Below are positions 1 to 8,435 of a stretch of DNA of 21,099 nt, piece after piece. The stretch's first letter is position 1. Every line of letters begins with the position of its first letter. This stretch comes from Bremia lactucae (lineage: Eukaryota; Oomycota; Peronosporomycetes; Peronosporales; Peronosporaceae): positions 3,841,712-3,862,810 of the forward strand of contig NC_090619.1 in assembly GCF_004359215.1 (NCBI RefSeq), read 5' to 3'. The position numbers and the translations under genes were made by a program. The notes beneath the pieces were generated by a model. It was not told the origin of the DNA. It was given only the letters and a program-made list of their open reading frames with translations, and made no database searches.

Positions 1-384
1 TTCCGATCTCATCCTGATACTTTCGAAGAGGCAGTTGCCATAGCGCTTCGCGCCGAGTTCGACTATAAGTCTGCTCGCGTTAGCACGCCTGTTTACCGAA
101 CAAGCTCTTCAAGCACATGGGTTCCGTCTAATAGACCGGAACCCATGGATCTAAGCCTCGTTGAGGAAGGAGAAGGGACTTTTCAAGCTGGGGAACAGCA
201 TAAGACGATCCGTAGATGTTATATGTGTGGAAGCACGAAACATTTTCGTCCGACCTGCGGGATACGCGTAAAGCTCGAAAGAGCTTCAACTCCGACCTAT
301 ACCAGAGATCTGGTACGGTGCGGGAAAACGTCGATACCCAGTAGGTGCGGGGCGCCCTACTGGGGAGGACCTAGGCTCTGTTGA
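1..384 (+). pseudogene. gag: Element A gag, C-terminal part with CCHC zinc knuckle
   Basis: The frame is open from base 1, so the N-terminus lies outside the window. The first residues, about 1-30 (FEEAVAIALRAEFDYKSA), match the end of the capsid-type retrotransposon gag domain, where an 'EEAI..A..EEF..K.A' segment is usual. Residues about 75-88 form a complete CX2CX4HX4C zinc knuckle (CYMCGSTKHFRPTC), the RNA-binding nucleocapsid motif. Gag packages the element RNA into virus-like particles. The stop at 382-384 comes soon after the knuckle. The residues before it are rich in C, G and P and unlike gag, so the true frame was probably lost near 330-380. Confidence 0.8.
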
Positions 385-498
385 ACCTTTAGGAGGTGAG
401 AATAATCAGAACCTAACCCCAATTAGCTCGGTGCTTACTGGCACGGGGCGAGAGTACAAGCCTGGCTTGCTAGTCGCTCAAGCGACTGTAAAGGCTTT

Positions 499-864
499 GA
501 TAAGCCGTGGTCAATTTTAATTGACTCAGGAGCGTCTTGCAATTATGCTCGACGCCTTTCCCTTGAAGGAAGTCAACAATAGGTTGAGGCGCTTAAAGCG
601 CATAAAAGTGAGGCAATCACCGTTCGCTTAGCGACTGGGACTCGTGTCACTGTTCCTAAAGTTCCATTGAGCTTAGGTATAAAGTTTCTAAACTTTGATA
701 GTATGGAACGCTGTCTCGTCCTTGATTTGGATTCGAGATATGATCTCTCCTTGGTATGGCCTGGTTATAACACCATGAGCCATGGATCGATTGGAGATCT
801 AAGACGTTAGGCGCTACGCGCAATGTTCCTAGCAAAGTTTTGGATAGTCATGAACCCACCTTTG
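499..864 (+). pseudogene. Element A aspartic protease domain
   Basis: In frame 1 from base 499 the translation reads DKPWSILIDSGASCNYARR. It contains the retropepsin motif DSGA (bases 523-534), the catalytic aspartate of the protease that cuts Gag-Pol. A single TAG at 580-582 interrupts the domain. The frame then continues (RLATGTRVTVPKVPLSLG) to a TAG at 808-810. The family's usual end, 'HEPWIDW' followed by 'HEPTFARQQKR', is found in the next frame at about 775-870, so a frameshift lies near 765-775. Bases 385-498 join gag to protease and carry no motif I recognise. Confidence 0.8.
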
Positions 865-916
865 CTAGGCAACAAAAGCGCTATTAGCGCGGATTGTCAG
901 TGCTTTAGACATTGGC

Positions 917-1528
917 ATGTCTGAGTTAATAAACGCCAATGTTAAAAGCATTAACTCTGAGCCCGACTCAGCAGAAAGAAGTGAAACGGCACGTAAGGGG
1001 GCTCCGTCGAGTAACACTCGTTGTAATAACGATTCACTAAATGCTGAAAGCATTGTTGCCCTAAGGACGAGTCATCATGGGTGTCATATCCCTGAAATAC
1101 GTGGAGTGGCACGTCTAAGTTCACCGAGTATGGTCGGCCGAGGTAGCATCATACTGAGTGTCAGTAGTGACACTGTTGGCGATTCCCCAGGACCTTAAGG
1201 GTGCAATATCCCTGATATACGTGGAGCGGCGCGTCTAAGTCCACCGAGTGTGGTCGGCCGAGGTGGCACCATACTGAGTGTCAATAGTGACACTATTGGC
1301 AGTTCGCCAGGGCATTTTGGGTCAAACCCTCCTAATGCACGTGAAGCGACACGTAAACGTTCGCTGAATAAGGAAGTTGAGTTACCTAACTCCTTGTCGG
1401 ATATCAAATTAGACACCATGTCTTGTATAGAACCAATACAGGCTGGAAAATCCGGGGTGGTGAATGTCCCGGCCTCTAGAGGCGTATTGTCTCCACTCCA
1501 AGACAGGATGGACACGAAGCGTGTATAA
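917..1528 (+). pseudogene. Element A protease-RT spacer region
   Basis: One frame (frame 2) is open over 204 codons apart from a TAA at 1196-1198. It is rich in S, D, N, G and R and contains a duplicated 40-residue unit (see repeat 1081-1320). It has no domain I know. It sits between protease and RT, where gypsy elements of this group often have a long, poorly conserved linker. It may be disordered. Opposite-strand frames here are shadows. Confidence 0.55.
1081..1320 (+). repeat. Tandem repeat, two 120-bp units
   Basis: Unit 1 (1081-1200) and unit 2 (1201-1320) are exactly 120 bp each and differ at roughly 15-20 positions. Both share 'ATATCCCTGA', 'ATACGTGGAG', 'CGTCTAAGT' and 'GGTCGGCCGAGGT'. 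The period is a multiple of three and keeps the frame, so it duplicates a 40-residue segment (SPSMVGRGSIILSVSSDTVG / SPPSVVGRGGTILSVNSDTI). A weaker third similarity begins at 1321. Confidence 0.9.
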
Positions 1529-2446
1529 CCTCACAAAGTGATACGAGTGAGCAATTACACACGCTTGTAAATGATGTAACCGGTAACTTTGAGGGGCAAC
1601 TTAGCCTTGTTGCAATCCCTTCGTTACATGCTATTTTAGAGCTAGACGAAATGTCTATTGATGAGCGCGGCCGAGCCTTAAAGTCTGGCGACTTATCTAA
1701 GATAATGGTCATTTGACCAGCAATTGAGTTAAACCCATCGTCACTTCTAGACGAAGCTGTCCTGGATGACACAAAAGCTGCACTAAGTGCGCGGAGTGGG
1801 TCTTTGATCCTTAACGATCCTACGGATTTATTTTATTCCTTGATTAAGGAATTCCATGATGTGGTATGTACCAATCCACCATCTATTTATCCTCCGGATA
1901 GAGGTGTCGTCATAAAATTGACTTGGCTCCGGGAACCATAATACTATGTCACACGACAGTGGCCTTTACCAAAGGAACAATGTGACGTCATTGACGATTT
2001 CTTCCATGCTAAGCACGAGGCGGGAATGATACGAGAGAGCAGATCTCCTCATTCGACACCGACATTTTGTGTCAAAAAGCCAAATGGTAAATGGCGCATT
2101 GTACATGCTTATAATAAGCTTAATGCTGTCATTATACCAGCACAAATCCCCATTCCTAGAACGGATGTCTTTCAGAACAATATGGTGGGATGTACAATGT
2201 ACAGTGCACTGGACTTAGTCGATGGTTACTACCAATTGCTCATGCGAGCTAGTGATATCCCGCTTACAGCGGTAGCACCCCAAGCGGCATGTTATGGAAG
2301 TGGCTGGTTATGCCACAAGGGCTTTCTAACGCCCCGGCAACATTTAATCGTCTAGTGACGCAACTGGTTCACCCTCATCGAGGTTATGCACAGACTTATT
2401 TCGATGACATTTTGCCCATAGTCGTGCGGAGCAGGGTCGGTCGGAA
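1525..2446 (+). pseudogene. pol: Element A reverse transcriptase, N-terminal half and active site
   Basis: Frame 1 from about 1525 holds the approach to RT (EFHDVVCTNPPSIYPPDRGV), the gypsy 'RQWPLPKEQ' segment, then SPHSTPTFCVKKPNGKWR and DLVDGYYQLLMR (fingers and palm). In-frame stops lie at 1714 (TGA) and 1939 (TAA). Near 2270-2280 the frame shifts to frame 3, which carries MPQGLSNAPATFNRLVTQL and the active-site motif YFDDI (2397-2411) with both catalytic aspartates. A second shift near 2415-2446 leads to frame 2. RT copies the element RNA into cDNA. The gene cannot be translated whole, but the homology is clear. Confidence 0.92.
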
Positions 2447-3282
2447 ATGAAAACCCATTTAGACCGTTTGCGAGCAGTGCTCGAGTGTATGCGCACAAAT
2501 AAATTGTATACCAATGCATCTAAATGCATTTTTGGCGCAGACGAGATTCCTTTTTTAGGATTCTTCATTGGAAAGCGAGGCCTTAGGGCGAATCCCGCTA
2601 AGGTAAAAGCCACAGTAGATTGGCCGGTTCCTAAAAACCAAAAAAAATTGCGTAACTGGTTGGGTCTCGCCAATTATTTACACAAATATAGCGAAAATTA
2701 CGCTGATATGGCTAGGCCATTATCTAATCTCCTTAAAATGGATACAGAATGGTGCTGGACTAGCACCGAACATAATGCGTTTCGAGCAGTTAAGGATAGT
2801 CTTATCCATGCCCCGATTCTGGCACTGCCAAACCCAAATTGGCCTTTCAGTGTCGTCTGTGACGCATCAGATTTTGCCATTGGCAGTGCTCTGTTACAAA
2901 CAGATGTTGATGGGCATGAACGTGTTATTGCGTTCGAGTCTAGACAGCTTAAAGCTGCGGAAAAGAGCTACCCAGTTCATGACAAAGAGTTTCTTGCTAT
3001 GAAGTGTGCTCTCGTCAAATTCAGAGTTCATTTGATCGGCTCTCTGCCGTTTGTGATATATACAGATCACGCGTCATTACGCACGGCGACTAAGTCGCCC
3101 CATCTCTCACAGAGAATGGCCCGATGGCTATCCTTTTTTTTCGCGGAATACAACTTCGAGGTGAAGTATAAGCCCGGCAACAGAATGCTTTGGCCGATGC
3201 GTTATCACGCAGGCCGGATTATGAGCTCTCTCATTTAACGATTATCGTGTCGCCTATTCGTGAATTAATCCGTTCGGCTTAA
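2447..3282 (+). pseudogene. pol: Element A RT C-terminus and RNase H
   Basis: A 263-codon open frame (2447-3238) holds the RT end (KCIFGADEIPFLGFFIGKRG, then WLGLANYLHKYSENYADMAR) and RNase H. The RNase H acidic residues are visible: D in VVCDASDFAIG, E in HDKEFLAMK and D in YTDHASLR. After KYKPGN (about 3180) a 1-nt change moves the tail into the next frame, where NALADALSRRPDYELSHL continues to a stop at 3280-3282. The usual connection to the integrase zinc finger is missing: similarity to an LTR in reverse orientation starts at 3283. RNase H degrades the RNA strand during reverse transcription. Confidence 0.9.
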
Positions 3283-3547
3283 TATCTAACTAAGTATGAC
3301 GCCTCCTTGCGCACCTCACAATCGTGTCTTGAAATGATTGGCGGGGTTGTTTAGACTCAAATCAACAATCGATAGAGCTAAAGTCTTATTGCATTAATAA
3401 TATCAAATTTGGTTTTATGAAACTACAAGTCAAAAATAATAAAGATAATATTTTGCACTTCTTTGTTTATGTACTCTCATAGAAAATAATATTTATTATT
3501 TCTCTTATAAGAAAAATAATATTTATGTAACGGGACACCCCGTTACA
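3283..3547 (-). repeat. Truncated 3' LTR of element X
   Basis: This matches the 14210-14474 half of the complete LTR in the same orientation (shared pieces include CGCCTCCTTGCG, CAATCGTGTCTTGAAA, GATTGGCGGGGTT, TTTATTATTTCTCT and the terminal TGTAACGGGACACCCCGTTACA), with many substitutions and small indels, about 80% alike by eye. In the - sense it begins at 3547 with TGTAACGGG. The second half of the LTR, about 225 bp, is missing. At 3283 it abuts element A. A + strand element cannot own it, because its orientation and the adjacent polypurine tract belong to X. Confidence 0.85.
3526..3547. repeat. Terminal palindrome of X LTR
   Basis: A 22-bp near-palindrome at the LTR edge: TGTAACGGG, a 4-nt centre, then CCCGTTACA, able to fold into a 9-bp stem. 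The same 22 bp ends the LTR at 14453-14474. Both ends of the motif have the TG..CA form of integrase-processed LTR termini. Confidence 0.85.
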
Positions 3548-3562
3548 TCACCCCACCCCCTT
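3548..3562 (-). promoter_or_regulatory. Polypurine tract of element X
   Basis: On the - strand, AAGGGGGTGGGGTGA immediately precedes the LTR start TGTAAC. A purine-rich run directly 5' of the 3' LTR primes plus-strand DNA synthesis in LTR retrotransposons. It has two T interruptions. Its position fixes the LTR as the 3' LTR of a - strand element. Confidence 0.65.
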
Positions 3563-4580
3563 AACCAACAGTCACTAATGTGATTGATGTAGGTGACAGG
3601 GAAGATTATTCAGTCTCTCCTGTAATTAGCATTATTGATTCTAATCAAAATACCGATTTTATTTGCATAATGATTTTAATCAATAAAACAGTTTTATTTG
3701 CATTCTTGATTTTGACCAACATCAAGATGGCGACAAACAAGTATGTGCGCGTGGGCCGCGAGGCCGCTAAGCTGGCAGCTGCACGGATCAGTGTAGATGT
3801 CAGTAAAGAAAATGTTTCATTAGACGCTACAGGGGCCGAGTCCGTTAAACCTTTGGGTTCTAACGTGACTACCGCAGAGGTGATGACAAGGTTGTTAACT
3901 CGTCGGACCTCTTTGGTGGGAGTCATCAGTAGATGACTCCGAGGGCGATGATCACTCTGGTGACGTTTGTATGCGTCACCAGGAACTACGTGGTCGCGAA
4001 GGTAAGAGTGCTGCTGGTGGTGCTAGTTTGCATCACCAAAAAAAGGAGTGAATCTACCGATCGCTCCCAGGGCCAAGTTAACGTTTACGTTAACATGAGC
4101 CACCGCAATATGTTGCGGTTCGCTCCTGAAAAGAGACCTTGGTTACCCTCGAAGAAGAACCTCATTCGTTGGTCTGGTTTGACCAACGGTCAAAATCATA
4201 TTCCGTTATTCGACTCATCCAGGCTTCACAAGCCTGGTGAGGATGAAACGGAATTCTTCATCGATGCCTTTACCGGTATCGGTGGTACAGTGGTACACTT
4301 GCAAACGGGCAAAGGATGTCAAACCTTTTGTTTCAAGCTTGAACGACTTAGCAAAGAATGTAAAAAACATAAGCCGTGAGGTCTGGCTTGACAAGCTAAA
4401 TGGTATCCGTGAACGGTTCGAGAAATTGACCGTAGTCGGTGCACAATATAAGTTGCACGTTTGTCTAGAGAGGCATGGATTCCATGCCTCTCGTCGAGGG
4501 ACCAAGCCCATGCAATTATAAGGATGCAGGTCATGCCCCTAAGTAGGCATACTCCATAAAAGATCCTTATTGGAGGACGT
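3563..4580 (-). other. 3' region of element X after the pol stop
   Basis: About 1.0 kb lies between the end of the chromodomain frame (stop at 4581-4583 on the - strand) and the polypurine tract. In the pol sense I see no domain, only one open frame of about 98 codons (4215-4511) without recognisable wording. The opposite strand carries the candidate antisense ORF (3727-5360). From 4013 on this region is repeated in Z; 3563-4012 is single-copy in the window. Confidence 0.7.
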
Positions 4581-5360
4581 TTATGTCTTGTGAGATTCAC
4601 GTAGAGATTGAGAACCTTTAATTATTTTACGAGCGCGGGATGCGCTCGTTCTCCTATGGACGTTCTGCCGAGAAGGATAGGTTTCGTCGTACTGCAAGAC
4701 GAGACCCGGAACGGCCAACATCAGTTGAGAACGAGGTTACCAATTATCATGCGAGGGTGGATACCCTCGCCAACAAACGAGATTACTCGTTCGAACACCC
4801 TTTGCCTTGGTTCAACAAATTTTCAACAATAAAGCGCTTCTCACCACCTGAATCTATCAATGGATGTGGAGGGGGAGGAAAGATCGAGTTCGCCTTGTTT
4901 AAGGAGCCCGATTCAACATCGTGATTTGGATCACACCCTTTATTATTTAAGGGAGGATCTTGATCACGAGCATTTTCGTCGCCGCGCGTTAGCGGTGACG
5001 GTCGATAATGGTTCTCGTGACCAGTTGAAAAGCTGTACGCAGATTGCGACTGACCAACTGGCGAACAAAAGGACACATCAGTCACTTCAAAACGAGCTGT
5101 TGACAGCTCGTCAGAAGATCTCTTCCTTGGAGGAAAGAGTGGATCGTCTGGTTCAAGAGAATTAGACCCTGTTCCGAAACAATAAGTCTTTCGCTCGAGA
5201 CCATCAGGCGTTGGCTGATACTCTAGATCGTTCCGGTATAATCCGGAATCGGAAGAAGCCTCGTACTGATGGTACGGACGAAGACGCTCAACAAAAACGT
5301 AGGATGCGCACGCATCCTACGAGGCAGCTCGATCGTGTACGCATTGCCTTGGCGATATAG
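3727..5360 (+). pseudogene. Candidate antisense ORF (aORF) of family B, broken
   Basis: A chain of protein-like open frames runs opposite to pol. An ATG at 3727 opens MATNKYVRVGREAAKLAAAR in frame 1. Frame 2 continues from about 3920 with an acidic stretch (VDDSEGDDHSGDV). Frame 3 (to 4379) has RFAPEKRPWLPSKKNLIRW and FFIDAFTG. Frame 1 (to 4521) has VSSLNDLAKNVKNISREVW. Frame 2 (4517-4924) carries YWRTFMSCEIHVEIENL and DYSFEHPLPWFNKFS. Frame 3 (about 4850-5360) includes a likely coiled coil (LQNELLTARQKISSLEERV) and a basic end (QQKRRMRTHPTRQ). Breaks are frameshifts near 3920, 4045, 4275, 4517 and 4855 and stops at 4544, 4619 and 5163. Bases 4581-5360 are antisense to the pol tail, so openness there may be a shadow; 3727-4580 has no sense gene to shadow. 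I do not recognise the protein. Confidence 0.45.
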
Positions 5361-5651
5361 TATGCGAAACGGGCCGATATACCTGGACAGTAATTCATTA
5401 CTGCCTACATTTGTCACTACGTGTTTTGGTGGCTTTACCGTAGACAGTAAAACTAGGTTATTAACATTAAATGAAAGTATGTTTGCTCTTCCATTTTTGT
5501 CAGAGTTCCGTTTCTGTCGGTCCACCGCATATGCGATGGAATTCTGTCTGTACAAAACGGACCACTGCTTCTCTAGCCAACAGGAAATGACCTGCTGACT
5601 CGGTTTTATTATTGTTTTCAGTGCGACCGGCTCGCATTGCGGAGATATCAA
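4581..5651 (-). pseudogene. pol: Element X integrase C-terminus, tail and chromodomain
   Basis: The - strand frame 5651-5223 carries NNLVLLSTVKPPKHV and LLSRYIGPFRILYRQGNAYT, the GPY/F module of the integrase C-terminal domain, followed by ELPRRMRAHPTF. A frameshift there moves the tail to another frame (LEPDDPLFPPRKRSSDELS, then FPPPPHPLIDSGGEKRFIVE). One more shift leads to the chromodomain core (TSNLVCWRGYPPSHDNW), a TAA in place of the usual Glu codon, then RSQLMLAVPGLVLQYDE and the final basic tail ending at 4581. Chromodomains direct integration towards marked chromatin. The DNA is identical, as far as I can see, to 18774-19844 in Z. Confidence 0.85.
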
Positions 5652-5824
5652 TCTCTAATTATTGAGAGTATAATCGTTCCCATTAATAATATTGTTTTCG
5701 ATGCTGAGTCTTTCAGCATCGTTGTCAAAGTCAGTAATAGATTATTGTTATTACTGATTTATCCACTTCAATGCTAATTACTAAACATTGGTATCCTTCG
5801 CATTGACCTTTGTGCTAATGCGTG

Positions 5825-6895
5825 ATGAGCAAGAGCTAGAAGATTCTTTGCTCGAGCGAGTCTTCACCCCCTTAATAAGAGTCACTCTCAAACAAGGCTG
5901 ATTTACGTGGGTCGCGCAAGCCATTAACGAAAAGTGATCACTGAATTGTGGATGGCAACTTCTACCATCGGCAATAACTCGCTCTAACTCTTAATAGAGT
6001 GGACGTATCCGCGAAGTATCTCTTCGCGAATACGCTTTGCACGATCCGTCAGACCATCTACTTCAGGATGATCAGAAGCTGACATTTTTTACTGTGATCC
6101 AAGTGAGTTGAACACTGTTTCCCAAATTATCGCCGTGAATGTAGGGTCTCGATCTGAGACCAGTTCACGGGGTAACCCATGGAGTCGAAATATCGTGTCA
6201 ATAAAGACTTAAGCACAGCCTTTGGGCATGGATAAGACGTTCCTTAACTGATCGAAAAGCATTATGTTCGGTGCTAGTCCAGCACCATTCTGTATCCTTT
6301 TTAAGGAGATTAGATAATGGCCTAGCCATATCAGCGTAATTCTCGCTATATTTGTGTTAATAATTGGCGAGACCCAAATCGCTTTAGCTACAGCGATGGC
6401 CTGTTATGGCACCAGCTGTCGCCTAGTGCTCCTGTACAAAGTGCAGCTCCAGGTTCAAACCACGTAGGCAGGGTCAAAGTTGTACTCGCTGTGATCGACT
6501 CCATACGGGAGCAAAAACAAGAATCCCATTATTCTTGTCTTCGAAGAATCCGAAGACGAAGTCCATAAATACGGACTATCACCACTCTGCCGGAACAGGC
6601 AGATTTGTAACGGAGCACGGTGTGGGCTTCAGCCGTAGACAAACTTCGCAAGCACGTATGTACTTGCGGACGAACTCATTCTGGCGTGGCCAGTAGAAGT
6701 CGCGACTTATCGTGAGATAAGTCTTCTCACGTCCACGATGACCACGTATTGGTGCACCTTGGCACTTATACATGATGCGTAATCGCAAATCATTATGGGT
6801 GGGGATGACGACACGGGGCGTGTAGCCAGCAATGGCTGTGAAATTCCATAACCCATTGCGTGTTGTGTATCGATCTGTAGAGGATCAATACAATT
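5825..6895 (-). pseudogene. pol: Element X integrase, zinc-binding and catalytic core, with an inserted RT piece
   Basis: This is the - strand twin of Z 17530-18600. The zinc-binding region (6895-6579) has THNDLRLRIMYKCQGAP and later ACEVC; the second His of the HHCC finger is Gln. The core shows MDFVFG with the first catalytic Asp and, after a 154-bp insertion (6224-6377), SDRDPTFTA with the second Asp. At the third catalytic position the usual TER reads TDR (codon 6044-6046), so Glu is replaced by Asp. Several stops and shifts interrupt it. The opposite-strand frames are shadows. Confidence 0.85.
6224..6377 (-). repeat. A-type RT fragment inside X integrase (154 bp)
   Basis: This is the mirror of 18048-18201. 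It is closely similar, at equal length, to bases 2660-2813 of element A (RT end: LGLANY, NYADMARPLSN, WCWTSTEHNAF), and clearly different from family B's own RT at the matching place (FLGLAAYLHKYSRNYAE). It lies in the pol sense within the integrase core, where no RT sequence belongs. Confidence 0.85.
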
Positions 6896-6984
6896 TTGAC
6901 AATCCTTTTAAGGATTGTTGGGATGGATTACGAAGGTAATCCGCCAACCCTTCATGGGCCTTATCTTCTTGATAAGCTCTTCTA

Positions 6985-7535
6985 ACGTTGTCGAGTAATG
7001 TTGACGACGGAACGCTTATGTTGCAACAGTGACCTAATGCTCACTCTTGCTGTGCACAGCCGGCTCAAAATCGGGCCTGCGCGAAAGGGCATCAGCGATG
7101 ACGTTAAGTCGTCCTGGTTTATACTCCACGGAGAAGTTATACTCCGCGAAGAAGACAACCATCTCGCCATTCTTTGCGAGAGATGTGGACTGTTTACGGC
7201 CGAGCGTAAAGATGCATGGTCCGTGTATGCAATGAAAGGTCTATCTCCCAAGAGATAGACCCTAAACTTTGCCAGTGCATATTTCACGGCAGGGAGATTC
7301 TTTTCATGCACCGGGTAATTGCATTAAGCTAGTTGAAGCTGATGCGGCTGATAGCAGACGACGCGCTCTGCGCCGTCTGTGTCATATTGGATTAACGCAC
7401 AGCCGATTGCAAGATCGCTGGCGTCATAGACCACATGAAAGGTCGGTCTTGGTCAGCAATCGCCAGGATTGGCGATTGCATCATGCTTTTTCTGATACCC
7501 TCGAAGGACGCTGACAATCAGCGTTCCATGACCAC
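6985..7535 (-). pseudogene. pol: Element X RNase H
   Basis: The - strand frame 7311-6982 holds VKYALAKFRVYLLGDRPF, YTDHASLRSAVNSPHLSQRM and ARWL. Upstream, in the same frame across stops, is the first acidic residue (YDASDLAIGCALIQYDTDG). The second catalytic position, normally Glu in HDKELLAMK, reads HEKNLPAVK, so Glu is Asn here. After ARWLSS a frameshift separates the linker (FSVEYKPGRLN, ADALSRRPDFE) from the frame. It is identical to Z 16890-17440 as far as I can tell. Confidence 0.85.
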
Positions 7536-8435
7536 TTTACATTTTCTTCAACAAAGAAGAAAGATGCACTGTCATTTCGGCATAATTGCGTGAGTACTTG
7601 TGCAGGTACGCCGCTAAACCGAGGAACTTTCTAAGTCCCTTTACATCGACTAGCACAGACCAATCGGTGATCGCCTTGATCTTTTGCGGATCCGGGCGTA
7701 CACCGTGTTTACCCATGCACCCAAGAAGTGGTATTTCGCTTGCAGCGAATATACACTTCGTGAGATTTGCATACAACTTATGCTTACGCATAAGTGTAAG
7801 AACCTTTATACGTGGGGACGATGTCCTAAAACATCCGACTTTCCGTTTTCATGGCTCTGCTATGAACGAACACGTCATAAAAATAGCTCGGTGCAAAATC
7901 CCGCACCGATCTCAACAGATTGGTTTCACATCAGTTTAATGTCGCAGGGGCATTTTTAATCTCTGTGGCATGACTAGCCACTCCCATAGCATACCGCTTG
8001 GGGTGCTTACTGCTGTGAATGGACTATCTTGTTCACGTATAAGGATCTGATCGAATCCATCCATCAGATCTACTGGTAAAAAGATAGTACCCTTTGACAT
8101 ACCATCAATGATTACGTCTTCTCGTGGTATCGGCGTTTGAGCCGGTACAGTTACAGCGTTCAGTTTATTGAATGCATGCACTATCCGTCATCCTCCTGTT
8201 GCTTTGCGCACGCAGAAGGTCGGAGAGCTATATGGGGAAGTTCATATCCTCATATGGCCTGCTGCTAAGCGTTCGGCAAAGAATTTGTCGAAAGCTATTA
8301 CTTGTTCACGAGGCAATGGCCATTGCTTCATGACACAGTAATTCGAACCTGGGATTAGGTCGATTTCGTGTCGAGTCCGATATCCTTAGGCAACTCGCAC
8401 GGTACTGATTCGGGGAAGACATCCTTAAATTCCTT
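7536..8435 (-). pseudogene. pol: Element X reverse transcriptase
   Basis: Recognisable RT pieces on the - strand are HAFNKLNAVTVPAQTPIPRE, SVDLMDG-type palm (here PVDLMDGFDQILIREQD), TAVSTPSGMLWEWLVMPQ, and the end (LYANLTKCIFAASEIPLLGC, then GLRKFLGLAAYLHKYSRNYA) up to a stop at 7537. The active-site motif, usually YFDD, reads YFYD (7874-7885): the first catalytic Asp is Tyr. A 1-nt loss just before NAPAT shifts the frame, and further stops follow. The DNA differs from Z at a handful of sites. Confidence 0.88.

Larger units (their letters stand above)
1..3282 (+). mobile_element. Element A: truncated Ty3/gypsy retrotransposon body
   Basis: Domains lie in gypsy order on the + strand: gag zinc knuckle, protease, spacer, RT and RNase H. 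Both ends are missing: gag runs off the left edge of the window, and integrase and the LTRs are absent because the element stops at about 3282, where sequence of an oppositely oriented LTR begins. Coding passes through at least four frame changes (frame 1 gag/protease, frame 2 spacer, frame 1 RT start, frame 3 RT active site, frame 2 RT end/RNase H) and in-frame stops at 580, 1196, 1714 and 1939. The catalytic motifs that remain (DSGA, YFDD, RNase H acidic residues) are intact, unlike those of family B to the right. Confidence 0.9.

Noticed and set aside
3563..4580. An envelope-like gene after pol
   Set aside because: No signal peptide, membrane segment or glycoprotein pattern was seen in the pol sense.
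4860..5165. Possible host coiled-coil gene (101-codon + strand frame)
   Set aside because: It is antisense to the pol tail with recognisable PPPPHPL and chromodomain wording, and is repeated in Z. I keep it only as part of the candidate antisense ORF.
5269..5598. 109-codon + strand frame
   Set aside because: Exact shadow of the integrase GPY/F region read on the - strand.
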